Notes: generated by a model not told the origin, from the sequence alone. A DNA stretch of 64,000 nt from Microlunatus endophyticus (GCF_014646195.1 NZ_BMMZ01000006.1:248001-312000), one strand, 5' to 3'; positions 41,888 through 50,545 are shown, counted from the stretch's first letter. A program made the numbers and translations.

Positions 41888-42676
41888 GTGCGCCAGAGTG
41901 CCGAGCGGGTCTACGCGCACCGACTGCGCAAGCAGCTCACCCGCTCCGGGAGCGACTGCGCACGGCTGCCGGACCACATCGGCGTGATCATCGACGGCAA
42001 CCGCCGCTGGGCGCGGCAGGCGGGCTACGCGAATCCGAGCGTCGGTCACCAGATCGGCGCGGAGCACATCGCGGACTTTCTGCGATGGTGTCAGCGGCTG
42101 ACCGTGCACCACGTCACGATCTTCATCTGCTCGACCGAGAATCTGACCAGGCGGGCGGCGGCCGAAGTCGCCGCCCTGATGGACATCATCGAGAACACCA
42201 TCGCCCGGCTCCTGACCCAGCCCGGTCGGTCCTGGCAGGTGCACGTCGCGGGCAACTCGGATGTGCTTCCGCAGGCGACGGCGACCGCGCTGAAGGACCT
42301 GTGTACCGAGACCGAGACGGTCGATTCCGGCTACCACCTCACTCTGGCCGTTGGCTACGGCGGCCGGCAGGAGATCGTCGACGCCTTCACCAGCTACCTG
42401 CGCGAAGAGGCCCTGACCGGCGCCGACCTTGAGAATCTTGCCCGGAACTTCGAGGCCGACGACATCGACCGGCACCTCTACCAACCCGATCTGCCGGTTC
42501 CCGCCATCATCATCCGCACCAGTGGCGAGCAGCGCTCCTCGAATTTCCTGCTCTGGCAGGGAAGTCACGCAGACTACTTCTTCTGCGACGCCTACTGGCC
42601 GGCCTTCCGCGAGACCGATCTGCTCCGTGCCGTACGCGATTACCTCAGGCGATCCACGATCATCGGCGAGAGCTGA
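41888..42676 (+). CDS. Cis-isoprenyl diphosphate synthase (UppS family, short-chain type)
   Basis: A (Z)-prenyltransferase condensing isopentenyl diphosphate with an allylic diphosphate. 262 aa: HIGVIIDGNRRWARQAGY (catalytic Asp), GAEHIADFLRWC, IFICSTENLTRR, GYGGRQEIVDA and RTSGEQRSSNFLLWQGSHADYFF are the family regions. Actinobacteria carry two or more such enzymes; this resembles the short-chain (Z-farnesyl) branch more than the undecaprenyl branch, which is a tentative view. GTG 41888 is chosen because the earlier in-frame GTG at 41867 lies in the terminator stem-loop. Confidence 0.88.
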   Translation: MRQSAERVYAHRLRKQLTRSGSDCARLPDHIGVIIDGNRRWARQAGYANPSVGHQIGAEHIADFLRWCQRLTVHHVTIFICSTENLTRRAAAEVAALMDIIENTIARLLTQPGRSWQVHVAGNSDVLPQATATALKDLCTETETVDSGYHLTLAVGYGGRQEIVDAFTSYLREEALTGADLENLARNFEADDIDRHLYQPDLPVPAIIIRTSGEQRSSNFLLWQGSHADYFFCDAYWPAFRETDLLRAVRDYLRRSTIIGES

Positions 42677-42743
42677 TCCGGGGCGTTTCGTCGCTCAGGT
42701 CCGCGCGATCAGGAATCGAGAAGCCTCCACGATTCGGACGACC

Positions 42744-42749
42744 TAGTCT
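42744..42749 (+). promoter_or_regulatory. -10 element (TAGTCT) of the DUF1801 gene
   Basis: TAGTCT ends 6 nt before ATG 42756, the likely transcription start; translation more probably begins at GTG 42801, which has its own AGAAGGG, leaving a 45-nt leader. Confidence 0.5.
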
Positions 42750-42800
42750 GAGCGCATGGACCTGACAGCCGTGGGGTCCTGTCAGAGAAGGGATTCAGCC

Positions 42801-43244
42801 GTGTCGACGACTACCGGATTCAGTGCGGCCGAACGGTCGGCCATGAAGGCTCGTGCCGAGGAGCTGCGGGCCGAAGGTAAGAAGGGCAGCAAGAGGGCCG
42901 ACGGGCTGCAGGCAGTGTTGGACAAGATCGCCGAAATGTCACCCGAGGACCGCGCGGTTGCCGAACGCGTCCACGTCACGATCACCGACGCCGCACCGGA
43001 GTTGTCGCCGAGGACCTGGTACGGGATGCCTGCCTACAGCAATGCCGAGGACAAGATCGTGGTCGCCTTCAAGAACAGCGGCAAGTTCGGCACCCGGTAC
43101 TCGACCCTGGAATTCCAGGATCCGGCGCGCCTCGACGACGGCGACATGTGGCCGGTCTCCTTCGCGATCACCCGCTGGACATCCCAGGTGGAGAAGAAGA
43201 TCGCCGAGCTGGTCCACGAAGCAGCCGGCTCCCCCACGACCTGA
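42801..43244 (+). CDS. DUF1801 family protein
   Basis: A 147-aa YdhG-like DUF1801 protein. STTTGFSAAERSAMKARAEEL begins as in relatives, and ERVHVTITDAAPELSPRTWYGMPAYS, GTRYSTLEFQDPARLDDGDMWPVSFAI are core segments. No function is established; the fold resembles YjbR/CyaY-like small proteins. GTG 42801 with AGAAGGGATT upstream agrees with the family start; ATG 42756 would give a 15-residue extension. It interrupts the pentose phosphate cluster. Confidence 0.8.
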   Translation: MSTTTGFSAAERSAMKARAEELRAEGKKGSKRADGLQAVLDKIAEMSPEDRAVAERVHVTITDAAPELSPRTWYGMPAYSNAEDKIVVAFKNSGKFGTRYSTLEFQDPARLDDGDMWPVSFAITRWTSQVEKKIAELVHEAAGSPTT

Positions 43245-43305
43245 CTGGCGGGCTCTTCGGCCTGCCCGGCACGCGGTCGGGTGTCGTGACACTTCGTCAA
43301 TTGAG

Positions 43306-43311
43306 TAGGGT
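43306..43311 (+). promoter_or_regulatory. -10 element (TAGGGT) for leaderless zwf
   Basis: TAGGGT, 6 nt (tttcct), GTG at 43318. No Shine-Dalgarno sequence precedes the start, so zwf appears to have its own leaderless promoter. Confidence 0.55.
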
Positions 43312-43317
43312 TTTCCT

Positions 43318-44853
43318 GTGACTCAGACGACGCGCCCGAATCCGTTGCGCGACCCGATGGACCGGCGGATCCCCAGGATCGCCGGCCCGTGTGCCCTGGT
43401 GATGTTCGGCGTCACCGGCGATCTCGCCACCAAGAAGCTGATGCCGGCGATCTACGACCTGGCCAACCGCGGTCTGCTGCCGCCCGGCTTCGCGCTGGTC
43501 GGCTTCGCCCGCAGGGACTGGGCCACCGAGGACTTCGCCGAGGTCGTGCACAACGCGGTCAAGGCCAACGCCCGGACACCGTTCCGCGAGGAGGTGTGGA
43601 AACAGCTCAGCGAGGGCATCCGCTTCGTCGCCGGCGAGCTCGACGACGACGCCGCCTTCGACCGCCTGAAGCAGACCATCCAGGAGCTGGACGAGGCCCG
43701 CGGCACCGGCGGCAACCACGCCTTCTACCTGTCGATCCCGCCGGGTCTGTTCCCCGCCGTCGTCGGTCAGCTGCGCAGCCACGGCATGTCGGAGACGACC
43801 ACCAGCAGCTGGAGCCGGGTCGTCATCGAGAAGCCGTTCGGCCATGACCTGCGGTCGGCCCAGGAGCTCAACGAGGTGGTTTCGACCGCGTTCCCGTCCA
43901 GCTCGGTCTTCCGGATCGATCACTACCTGGGCAAGGAGACCGTGCAGAACCTGTTGGCGCTGCGATTCGCCAACCAGATGTTCGAGCCGGTGTGGAACAA
44001 CAACTACGTCGACCACGTGCAGATCACCATGGCCGAGGACATCGGCATCGGCGGCCGGGCCGGCTACTTCGACGGCATCGGCGCTGCCCGGGACGTGATC
44101 CAGAACCACCTGCTGCAGTTGCTGGCGCTGACTGCGATGGAGGAGCCGACTTCCTTCGAGGCCCGTCAGCTGCGGGCCGAGAAGCAGAAGGTGCTCGCGG
44201 CGGCGCGTCCGCCGGAGCGCCTGGATCTCTACACTGCCCGCGGTCGCTACGCGGCCGCCTGGGCCGGCGGTGAGAAGGTCGGCGGCTACCTGGACGAGCC
44301 TCGGATCCCGCCGGACTCGACGACCGAGACATACGCCGCCATCCGGGTCGACATCGACAACCGGCGCTGGGCCGGCGTTCCGTTCTACCTGCGGACCGGC
44401 AAGCGGATGCCGCGCCGGGTGACCGAGATCGCCCTCGGCTTCAAGCAGGCACCGCACCTGCCCTTCGCCAAGACCGACACCGCGGAGCTCGGTTACAACG
44501 CCTTGGTGCTGCGGATCCAGCCGGACGAGGGCGTGACCCTGCGGTTCGGCGCCAAGGTGCCGGGCACCCAGATGGAGATCCGCGAGGTCAACATGGACTT
44601 CGCCTACGGCGGCTCGTTCACCGAGTCCTCGCCGGAGGCGTACGAGCGGTTGATCCTGGACGTGCTGCTCGGCGACCCGCCGCTCTTCCCCCAGCACGAG
44701 GAGGTCGAGCTGTCCTGGCAGATCCTCGACCCGATCCTGGACTACTGGGCATCGCTGGGCACTCCTCCCGAGGACTACGAGGCCGGCACCTGGGGCCCAG
44801 CCAGTGCCGATGAGATGCTCGCGCGAGACGGCTTCGCCTGGCGTCGTCCGTAA
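43318..44853 (+). CDS. zwf: Glucose-6-phosphate 1-dehydrogenase
   Basis: First enzyme of the oxidative pentose phosphate pathway, producing NADPH and 6-phosphogluconolactone. 511 aa; the cofactor site LVMFGVTGDLATKKLMPAIY, VIEKPFGHDL, the catalytic RIDHYLGKETVQN, and the C-terminal RTGKRMPRR and QPDEGVTLRFGAKVPG are present. It leads the zwf-opcA-pgl unit; TAGGGT 6 nt upstream suggests an internal leaderless promoter separate from tkt-tal. Confidence 0.97.
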   Translation: MTQTTRPNPLRDPMDRRIPRIAGPCALVMFGVTGDLATKKLMPAIYDLANRGLLPPGFALVGFARRDWATEDFAEVVHNAVKANARTPFREEVWKQLSEGIRFVAGELDDDAAFDRLKQTIQELDEARGTGGNHAFYLSIPPGLFPAVVGQLRSHGMSETTTSSWSRVVIEKPFGHDLRSAQELNEVVSTAFPSSSVFRIDHYLGKETVQNLLALRFANQMFEPVWNNNYVDHVQITMAEDIGIGGRAGYFDGIGAARDVIQNHLLQLLALTAMEEPTSFEARQLRAEKQKVLAAARPPERLDLYTARGRYAAAWAGGEKVGGYLDEPRIPPDSTTETYAAIRVDIDNRRWAGVPFYLRTGKRMPRRVTEIALGFKQAPHLPFAKTDTAELGYNALVLRIQPDEGVTLRFGAKVPGTQMEIREVNMDFAYGGSFTESSPEAYERLILDVLLGDPPLFPQHEEVELSWQILDPILDYWASLGTPPEDYEAGTWGPASADEMLARDGFAWRRP

Positions 44854-44906
44854 GGTCCCTGAGCAAGGCGTCAGGGCAGAAAGCCCACCCTACAAAGGAT
44901 TTCTTC

Positions 44907-46127
44907 ATGATCATCACGCTCAGTGACACCACCTCGGCCAAGATCAGCTCAGCGCTGCTGAATGCCCGGCGCAGTGCCGGCAGCCCGGCCTCGGGGATGG
45001 TGCTCACCTTGATCATCGTCTCCGACGAGGATGAGTATCCCGCCGCCCTGGAGGCCGCGATGGCGGCCGGCCGGGAGCATCCCAGCAGGATTCTGCTGGT
45101 GGTCAGCGGCAACGGCCGGCACACCGCATCGCTGGACGCCGAGGTCAGGATCGGTGAGGGCACCTCCGGTGAGGTGGTCGTGGTCCGCATGCGGGGACCG
45201 CTGGCCGATCATCCGGCTTCGGTGATCCGGCCGCTGCTACTGCCGGACTCACCCGTCGTGGTCTGGTGGCCCGGCTCGGTGGCGACCAACAGGGTCGCCT
45301 CACAGTCCCTGGCCGAGCTGTCCAACCGGCGGATCACCGACGCCGCCGCGAGCCGGCAGCCTCGCCGCGAGTTGGCCCGTCGGGCCGAGCACGTCGCGCC
45401 CGGCGACACCGATCTGTCCTGGACCCGGTTGACGCCCTGGCGCACCCTGCTGGCGGCTGCTCTCGATCAGTTCCCGGCGAAGGTCACCGGCGCCGTGGTC
45501 GAGTCCGAGCGGGGCAATCCGTCCGCGGACCTGTTGGTCGCCTGGTTGGAGGACCGGCTGCGGCTGACGGTGAAGCAGGCGACCAGCAGCGGCCCGGGCA
45601 TCACCGCAGTGCGGATGACGACCGCGGCCGGCGACATCGCGATCACTCGGCCGGACGGCTTGCTGGCCTCGTACGCGATTCCCGGCCAGCCGAACCGGCT
45701 GGTCGCGCTGAAGCGTCGTACCACCGCCGATCTGGTGGCGGAAGAGCTTCGCAGGATGGACCACGACGTGGTCTACGAGGCCACGCTGCTGGCCTTCCTC
45801 CGCCGGTCCGCCGGTAATCGGCCGGCCCGGCGGGCTCCGCAGGCCGTAGCCGACGACGCCGGCGGGCTGGTCGAGGGCCCCTCCGCACAGCGGGCGGCCG
45901 CCAGGCGTACGGCGCGTCGCGAGCCCGCCACCAAGACGGCGGCGAAGAAGACGGCGGCGAAGAAGACGGCGGCGAAGAAGACGGCCAAGAAAGCACCCGC
46001 CAAGAAGACAGCAGCCAAGAAGACAGCAGCCAAGAAGACGGCAGCCAAGAGAGCACCTGCCGCGAAGAGGACCACGGCCCAGAGGACCACGGCCCAGAGG
46101 ACCACGGCCAGGAAGGCCGCCCGCTGA
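44907..46127 (+). CDS. opcA: Glucose-6-phosphate dehydrogenase assembly protein OpcA with H1-like tail
   Basis: OpcA allosterically activates or assembles Zwf. Residues ~1-295 are a normal OpcA: MIITLSDTTSAKISSALLNAR, LTLIIVSDEDEYPAALEAA, SGNGRHTASLDAEVRI, SPVVVWWPGSVATNR, GDTDLSWTRLTPWRTLLAAALDQ and MDHDVVYEATLLAFLRR. From ~296 to 406 a Lys/Ala-rich tail of TAAKK, KKAPA and RTTAQ pentads follows, like the H1-like protein at 16597. Such a tail is not part of the usual OpcA. It follows zwf by 53 nt and overlaps the pgl start by one base. Confidence 0.95.
   Translation: MIITLSDTTSAKISSALLNARRSAGSPASGMVLTLIIVSDEDEYPAALEAAMAAGREHPSRILLVVSGNGRHTASLDAEVRIGEGTSGEVVVVRMRGPLADHPASVIRPLLLPDSPVVVWWPGSVATNRVASQSLAELSNRRITDAAASRQPRRELARRAEHVAPGDTDLSWTRLTPWRTLLAAALDQFPAKVTGAVVESERGNPSADLLVAWLEDRLRLTVKQATSSGPGITAVRMTTAAGDIAITRPDGLLASYAIPGQPNRLVALKRRTTADLVAEELRRMDHDVVYEATLLAFLRRSAGNRPARRAPQAVADDAGGLVEGPSAQRAAARRTARREPATKTAAKKTAAKKTAAKKTAKKAPAKKTAAKKTAAKKTAAKRAPAAKRTTAQRTTAQRTTARKAAR
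45936..46115 (+). repeat. 15-bp tandem repeats in the opcA tail (three blocks)
   Basis: Three blocks of 15-bp units: acggcggcgaagaag x3 at 45936-45980, acagcagccaagaag and variants x3 at 46008-46052, and accacggcccagagg x3 at 46071-46115 (last copy variant). All are in frame and encode Lys/Ala/Arg/Thr pentads. Confidence 0.9.
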
Positions 46128-46879
46128 TGCCCGGCCGGACCGAATACCTGGTGCATCCGGATGCGGACGCGGTCGCCGAGGCGATCGCGGAGCAGCTCAG
46201 CATCCGGATCGCGCAACTGCAGGCCGAGCAACCGGACCGGCTGGTGCAGATCGCGCTGACCGGCGGACGGATCGCGACCAAGGCGTACCAGCGGCTCGCG
46301 GCCGACGGCCCGTCGTCGCCGGTCGACTGGACGAAGGTCGCGCTCTGGTGGGGCGACGAACGCTTCGTCGCCGCCGACTCGGATGATCGCAACGATCAGG
46401 CGGCGCTCGCCGCGCTGGTCCCGGCGCTGCCGCTGACCGACACCAATCTCAATCCGATGCCGGCCGACGACGGGCAGATCAGTCTGGACGAGGCGGCGCT
46501 GGCCTACGGTGCTGAACTCGGCAACACCGCTTTCGACATCTGCCTGCTGGGCGTCGGTCCCGACGGACACGTCGCGTCGGTGTTTCCCGACCACCCGTCC
46601 TTCGAGGTCTCTCTGCAGGCCGAGGCGGACACCCCGGTGATTCCGGTCCGGGACGCGCCGAAACCGCCGCCGCTGCGGATCAGCATCACCCACCGGGTGA
46701 TCAACCGGTCGGCCGAGGTCTGGTTCACGGTGTCCGGCTCCGACAAGGCCGACGCTGTCGGCTGGGCGGTCACCGGCAACAAGCAGGTACCCGCCGGCGC
46801 GGCTCACGGCACCGAGCGGACCCTGTGGCTACTGGACGAGGCCGCCGCGGCCCGGATCCCGGTCGATCTGCTGAACTGA
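46127..46879 (+). CDS. pgl: 6-phosphogluconolactonase (DevB type)
   Basis: Hydrolyses the product of Zwf. 250 aa, glucosamine-6-phosphate isomerase/6PGL fold: IALTGGRIATKAYQRLA, VALWWGDERFVAADSDDRND, DICLLGVGPDGHVASVFPDH and RISITHRVINRSAEVWFTVSG are typical. The ATG shares its A with the opcA stop (TGATG), so it is tightly coupled. No gnd (6-phosphogluconate dehydrogenase) gene is present in the window. Confidence 0.94.
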   Translation: MPGRTEYLVHPDADAVAEAIAEQLSIRIAQLQAEQPDRLVQIALTGGRIATKAYQRLAADGPSSPVDWTKVALWWGDERFVAADSDDRNDQAALAALVPALPLTDTNLNPMPADDGQISLDEAALAYGAELGNTAFDICLLGVGPDGHVASVFPDHPSFEVSLQAEADTPVIPVRDAPKPPPLRISITHRVINRSAEVWFTVSGSDKADAVGWAVTGNKQVPAGAAHGTERTLWLLDEAAAARIPVDLLN

Positions 46880-46902
46880 CCGCGCCGCCGGGCGCAGCGT
46901 CC

Positions 46903-46908
46903 TAGGCT
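46903..46908 (+). promoter_or_regulatory. -10 element (TAGGCT) for leaderless GT39 gene
   Basis: TAGGCT, 6 nt, GTG at 46915 in the 35-nt gap after pgl. Confidence 0.5.
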
Positions 46909-46914
46909 GCGGTT

Positions 46915-48423
46915 GTGGCTCGGTCGGCCCAGACCGTACGACTACCGCTCGGCAGCTATCTCGCGGCCGGCGCTGTGGTGCTGCTCCTGCTGCTGGTGGC
47001 GAACCGGTACGGCTTCCATCGCGACGAGCTCTACTTCATCGAGTCCGGCCACCACCTTGGCTGGGCGCAGCCCGACAACCCGATGCTGGTCCCCTACCTG
47101 GCCGCCGGCTGGCACTGGCTGGTCGGCGGGCGGCTCTGGGCGTTCCGGATCCTGCCGGCGCTCTTCGCCGCCGGGTACGTCCTGGTCGCCGGCCTGATCG
47201 CCCGCGAGCTCGGCGGACGACCGAGTCATCAGGTCGCCGCCTCGATCGCCACCGCACTCACCGGACTGGTGCTCGCCGCCGGCCACCTCTTCTCGACACT
47301 GACCTTCGACATGACCGTCAGCGCAACCGCGCTGTGGTTGTTGATCATGGCGGTCCGTACCGGGCGATGGGCTCCCTGGCTGCTGGCCGGTCTGGCCACC
47401 GGGATCGCCATGGAGATCAGGATGATGGCGATATTCATCGTCGCCTGTTGCCTGCTCGCGATCATGATCATCGGGCCGAGACGATCACTGGCCGGCCCGA
47501 AGTGGCTGGTGTCCGCGGTGATCGCGCTCGCGCTGGCTGCACCGAATCTGATCTGGCAGGCGACCCACGGCTGGCCGATGCGGCAGATCGCGGTCAACAT
47601 CGCCGGCGGCGGTTCGACGTCGTCCACCGATCGGATCGGCCTGGTCCCGTCGCAGCTTCTGGAGATCGGCCCGATCATCTCCGTCGTGCTGGTGGTCGGC
47701 GTCGTCTGTCTGCTGAGAAGACCCCGTCGACCGGAATTCGGCTGGCTCACGATCGGCTATCTGATCTTCGTGCTGATCATGATCGTCACCGGCGGGAAGG
47801 CGTACTATCCGGCACCCTTCTTCCCGGCGCTGCTGGCCGCCGGCGCGATCCCGTTGCTGGACACGATCAGCAGGAAGCTGTGGCGCAGGATCGTCGCGCT
47901 GGTCCTGTTGATCATGTCGGCGATCATCACCCCGATGCTGACGCTGCCGGTCTGGCCGGTGGGCAGCCCAGGCTTCCAGATCGGCGTCGCGGTCAATCCG
48001 GACTCCGGAGAGACCGTCGGCTGGGACGGCTACATCGCGACCATCTCGGCGGTCGCGCAGACGATCCCGGCTGATCAGCGCCCGTCAACGGTGATCATCA
48101 CCAGCAACTACGGCGAGGCCGGTGCGCTCACCCGGGCGCAGCGACTGCAGACCGCAGACGGTCGCGATCTCCCGCCGGTCTATTCCGGTCACAACGGCTT
48201 CGGCCTGTGGGGGCCGCCGCCGGACGGGACCCGTACGGTGATCATGGTCGGCGAGCAGGAACCCGGCGACCTGCGACGCTGGTTCGCCTCCTGCCGGACG
48301 GTTACGCACCTACAGTCGCCAGCCGGGGTCGACGATGGCGAGGCGGGCGCCCCCGTCCGGATCTGCGCCGGGCCGCGTCACCCGTGGCCGGAACTGTGGC
48401 CGCAGATGCGGCACCTCAGCTGA
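46915..48423 (+). CDS. GT39/PMT_2-type membrane glycosyltransferase
   Basis: A 502-aa multi-spanning membrane protein. RYGFHRDELYFIESGHHLGW matches the acidic loop motif (D-E) of ArnT/PMT_2-type glycosyltransferases, which use polyprenyl-phosphate sugars as donors. About ten hydrophobic segments are followed by a ~130-residue extracytoplasmic C-terminal domain from GWDGYIATISAVAQTI on. The acceptor is unknown; it may modify wall polymers. Independent leaderless promoter at 46903. Confidence 0.82.
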   Translation: MARSAQTVRLPLGSYLAAGAVVLLLLLVANRYGFHRDELYFIESGHHLGWAQPDNPMLVPYLAAGWHWLVGGRLWAFRILPALFAAGYVLVAGLIARELGGRPSHQVAASIATALTGLVLAAGHLFSTLTFDMTVSATALWLLIMAVRTGRWAPWLLAGLATGIAMEIRMMAIFIVACCLLAIMIIGPRRSLAGPKWLVSAVIALALAAPNLIWQATHGWPMRQIAVNIAGGGSTSSTDRIGLVPSQLLEIGPIISVVLVVGVVCLLRRPRRPEFGWLTIGYLIFVLIMIVTGGKAYYPAPFFPALLAAGAIPLLDTISRKLWRRIVALVLLIMSAIITPMLTLPVWPVGSPGFQIGVAVNPDSGETVGWDGYIATISAVAQTIPADQRPSTVIITSNYGEAGALTRAQRLQTADGRDLPPVYSGHNGFGLWGPPPDGTRTVIMVGEQEPGDLRRWFASCRTVTHLQSPAGVDDGEAGAPVRICAGPRHPWPELWPQMRHLS

Positions 48424-48447
48424 GGGCGCCGCCAAGCTCAGACCCGG

Positions 48448-48984
48448 TCAGGCGTGCCTGGGTTCGGTGCCGTCCGGCCCCGGATCGGTACGCGTGCTGT
48501 CGGTGGGAACGTCGTCCGGTGCCCCCTGCGGCGCCCCGCCGGGGGACGTCCCTGCGGCGGACCCCGAGGTGGTTTCCGAGGTTGTGCCGGAGGGCACCTC
48601 AGGTGAGGTCTCCGACGCCACGTCCGGATCGATCTCGTCAGCCTTCCGGCGGGTCTCCTCGAATTCGTCCCGGCGACCGGCCAGATCGGCTTCCTTGTCG
48701 GAGGCGGCGGCCTCGAGTCGCTCTGCCTCGGCGGCGCGACACTCGGCATCGGCGGCATGCTCCTCGGCCTCGGCCCTGACCTTACGGGCGTCGGCGCGAG
48801 CGACCCTGGCTTCGACGTCGGTCTGCTGGACGCCGATGGATTGCTCCTGCGAGCGTTCCCGCAACTCGGCAGCCTGGCGACGGTTTGCCGCCCGGCGTCC
48901 GCGGGTGACCGCCAGCACGATCGCGATGATGATCAGCACGACCACAACGGCCGCGACGATGATCCAGATGGTCGTGGTGCTCAT
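48448..48984 (-). CDS. Single-pass membrane protein with coiled coil
   Basis: A 178-aa protein: one N-terminal membrane helix (residues ~6-28, IWIIVAAVVVVLIIIAIVLAV), a charged coiled coil (~30-115, RRAANRRQAAELRERSQEQ, AEEHAADAECRAAEAERLEAA), and a Pro/Ser/Thr/Gly-rich tail. Actinobacteria have many such proteins, with no known function. It is two bases after the WYL regulator stop, in the same orientation, which suggests co-transcription. Confidence 0.75.
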   Translation of the reverse strand: MSTTTIWIIVAAVVVVLIIIAIVLAVTRGRRAANRRQAAELRERSQEQSIGVQQTDVEARVARADARKVRAEAEEHAADAECRAAEAERLEAAASDKEADLAGRRDEFEETRRKADEIDPDVASETSPEVPSGTTSETTSGSAAGTSPGGAPQGAPDDVPTDSTRTDPGPDGTEPRHA

Positions 48985-48986
48985 GA

Positions 48987-49961
48987 CTATCCCTTAGCCG
49001 TTTCACCGACACCCAAACGGAAGAACCGCGCTGCCCAGTCACCAAGCAGTTCGGCCAGCTCGGGTGGTTCGACCGCGACGATCGGGGCACCGCACACTCC
49101 GAGCACGAACGCTCCCCACTCCAGGCCGGCCGCATCCAGCTCCAGCCGACAGGTGCCCGGATCCTGCTCGCTGACCCGGACCCAGCGGCCCAGCCGGCGG
49201 CGTACGTCCTCGGCGTCGGCGCGTACGACCGCCACCACCGGTCGTACGCTGTCGGCCCGGTCCAGCCGGCTACGGACGTATGCGGTGGGGTCGCCGCCGG
49301 GCACCTCCCGCTGCCGAAACCGGACGCCGGTGCCGGCCGGACGGTCGAGGCGGTCCAACCGGAAGATCCGCCAGGCATCGCGAGTCAGGTCATAGCCCAG
49401 CAGATACCAGCGCCGTCCTGCCGACACCAGTTGCTTCGGTTCGACGCGACGCTGCGAGACCACCCCGTCCGCCACCCGATACTCGAAGACGACCCGCTCG
49501 TCGGAGCGACAGGCCTGCGCCAGCAGCACCAGCGCGGCAGGATCGGCGGACGGCGGCCCGTCGGGCCAGTCCGGAACCGCAGTCGCCGAGCGCAGGGCCT
49601 CGACCCGCCGCCGCAGCGTCTTCGGCATCACCTGGACGACCTTGGCCAGCGCCCGCACCGACGCCTCGGCGATCCCGGTCAGCGAACCCGCGGTCCCTGC
49701 CACCAGGCCGACCGCGAGCGCGACCGCCTCGTCGTCGTCCAGCACCAGCGGCGGCAGCGAGGCACCAGCGGCCAGCTGATAGCCGCCGCCCACACCGCGG
49801 TCGGCCCGGACCGGGTAGCCGAGCTCGCGGAGCCGGTCGACGTCGCGGCGCAGCGTCCGCACCGAAACCTCGAGGCGTTCGGCGAGCTCAACCCCGGGCC
49901 AGTAGCGATGACTCTGCAACAGCGAGAGCAGTCGAAGCATCCGCGAACTGGTACTGGCCAC
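48987..49961 (-). CDS. WYL-domain transcriptional regulator (YafY/PafC type)
   Basis: A ~324-aa regulator: N-terminal DeoR-type HTH (RMLRLLSLLQSHRYWPGVELAERLEVSVRTLRRDVDRL), central region RGVGGGYQLAAGASLPPLVLDDDEAVALAVGL, then the WYL motif RRWYLLGYD with RRVEPKQLV, and a C-terminal WCX-like extension. The ligand is possibly nucleic acid or a small molecule. GTG 49961 is used; a TTG at 50000 is an in-frame alternative. A CATAGT (50000-50005, minus strand) is a candidate -10. Divergent from a DinB gene, a frequent pairing. Confidence 0.85.
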   Translation of the reverse strand: MASTSSRMLRLLSLLQSHRYWPGVELAERLEVSVRTLRRDVDRLRELGYPVRADRGVGGGYQLAAGASLPPLVLDDDEAVALAVGLVAGTAGSLTGIAEASVRALAKVVQVMPKTLRRRVEALRSATAVPDWPDGPPSADPAALVLLAQACRSDERVVFEYRVADGVVSQRRVEPKQLVSAGRRWYLLGYDLTRDAWRIFRLDRLDRPAGTGVRFRQREVPGGDPTAYVRSRLDRADSVRPVVAVVRADAEDVRRRLGRWVRVSEQDPGTCRLELDAAGLEWGAFVLGVCGAPIVAVEPPELAELLGDWAARFFRLGVGETAKG

Positions 49962-50010
49962 ATCGGAATTCTGCCCGGAATTGGTGACAGAAACTGGCAA
50001 CTATGGTCCG

Positions 50011-50016
50011 TAGCGT
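50011..50016 (+). promoter_or_regulatory. -10 element (TAGCGT) for leaderless DinB gene
   Basis: TAGCGT, 7 nt, ATG 50024; supports 50024 over an earlier in-frame GTG at 50003. Confidence 0.5.
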
Positions 50017-50023
50017 TCCAGTC

Positions 50024-50545
50024 ATGACATCAACAACCGAACGCGACGACCTCCTGGCCGAACTCCGCCAGGCACGCTTCTTCCTGCGCTACACCGCCAA
50101 GGACCTGACCGACGAGCAGGCGGCACAGCGCACCACCGTCAGCGCGCTGAGCATCGGCGGTCTGGTGAAGCATGTCACCGACGGCGAGCGGAGCTGGGCC
50201 GGATTCGTCTTGGAGGGCCCATCAGCGGTCTCCGGAAAGAAGGACTTCTCTGACTGGACGGCCGAGGACTTCGCCGAACGCGAGAAGGGCTTCGCCATGC
50301 AGCCCGGCGAGACCCTGGCCGGCCTGCTGGGGGCGTACGAAGAGGTGGCCCGGGCGACCGACGAACTGCTGCGCGGCATACCGTCCCTTGATGCCCGGCA
50401 GCCGCTGCCGAAGGCTCCCTGGTACACGGCGGAATCGCAGTCGGCACGACGCACGTTTCTGCACATCATCGCCGAGACGACACAGCACGCGGGCCATGCC
50501 GACATCATCCGGGAGTCGATCGACGGCCAGAAGACGATGGGCTGA
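50024..50545 (+). CDS. DinB-family (DUF664) protein
   Basis: A 173-aa DinB/DUF664 four-helix bundle. ERDDLLAELRQARFFLRYTAKDL, SIGGLVKHVTDGERSW (metal-ligand His), and the C-terminal RTFLHIIAETTQHAGHADIIRE with its HxxxH pattern are typical. Family members are putative metal-dependent enzymes, for example in mycothiol-dependent reactions. The divergent WYL regulator probably controls it. ATG 50024 fits the -10 at 50011. Confidence 0.87.
   Translation: MTSTTERDDLLAELRQARFFLRYTAKDLTDEQAAQRTTVSALSIGGLVKHVTDGERSWAGFVLEGPSAVSGKKDFSDWTAEDFAEREKGFAMQPGETLAGLLGAYEEVARATDELLRGIPSLDARQPLPKAPWYTAESQSARRTFLHIIAETTQHAGHADIIRESIDGQKTMG

Noticed and set aside
38501..42568. A 1355-codon open frame on the minus strand across tkt, tal and the prenyltransferase
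   Set aside because: It is antisense to three clearly conserved genes; long stop-free antisense frames are expected in high-GC DNA with GC-rich third positions, and its translation shows no domain.
43297..44697. A 466-codon minus-strand frame over zwf
   Set aside because: Antisense shadow of a conserved zwf; composition is His/Val/Arg/Asp-rich without recognisable motifs.
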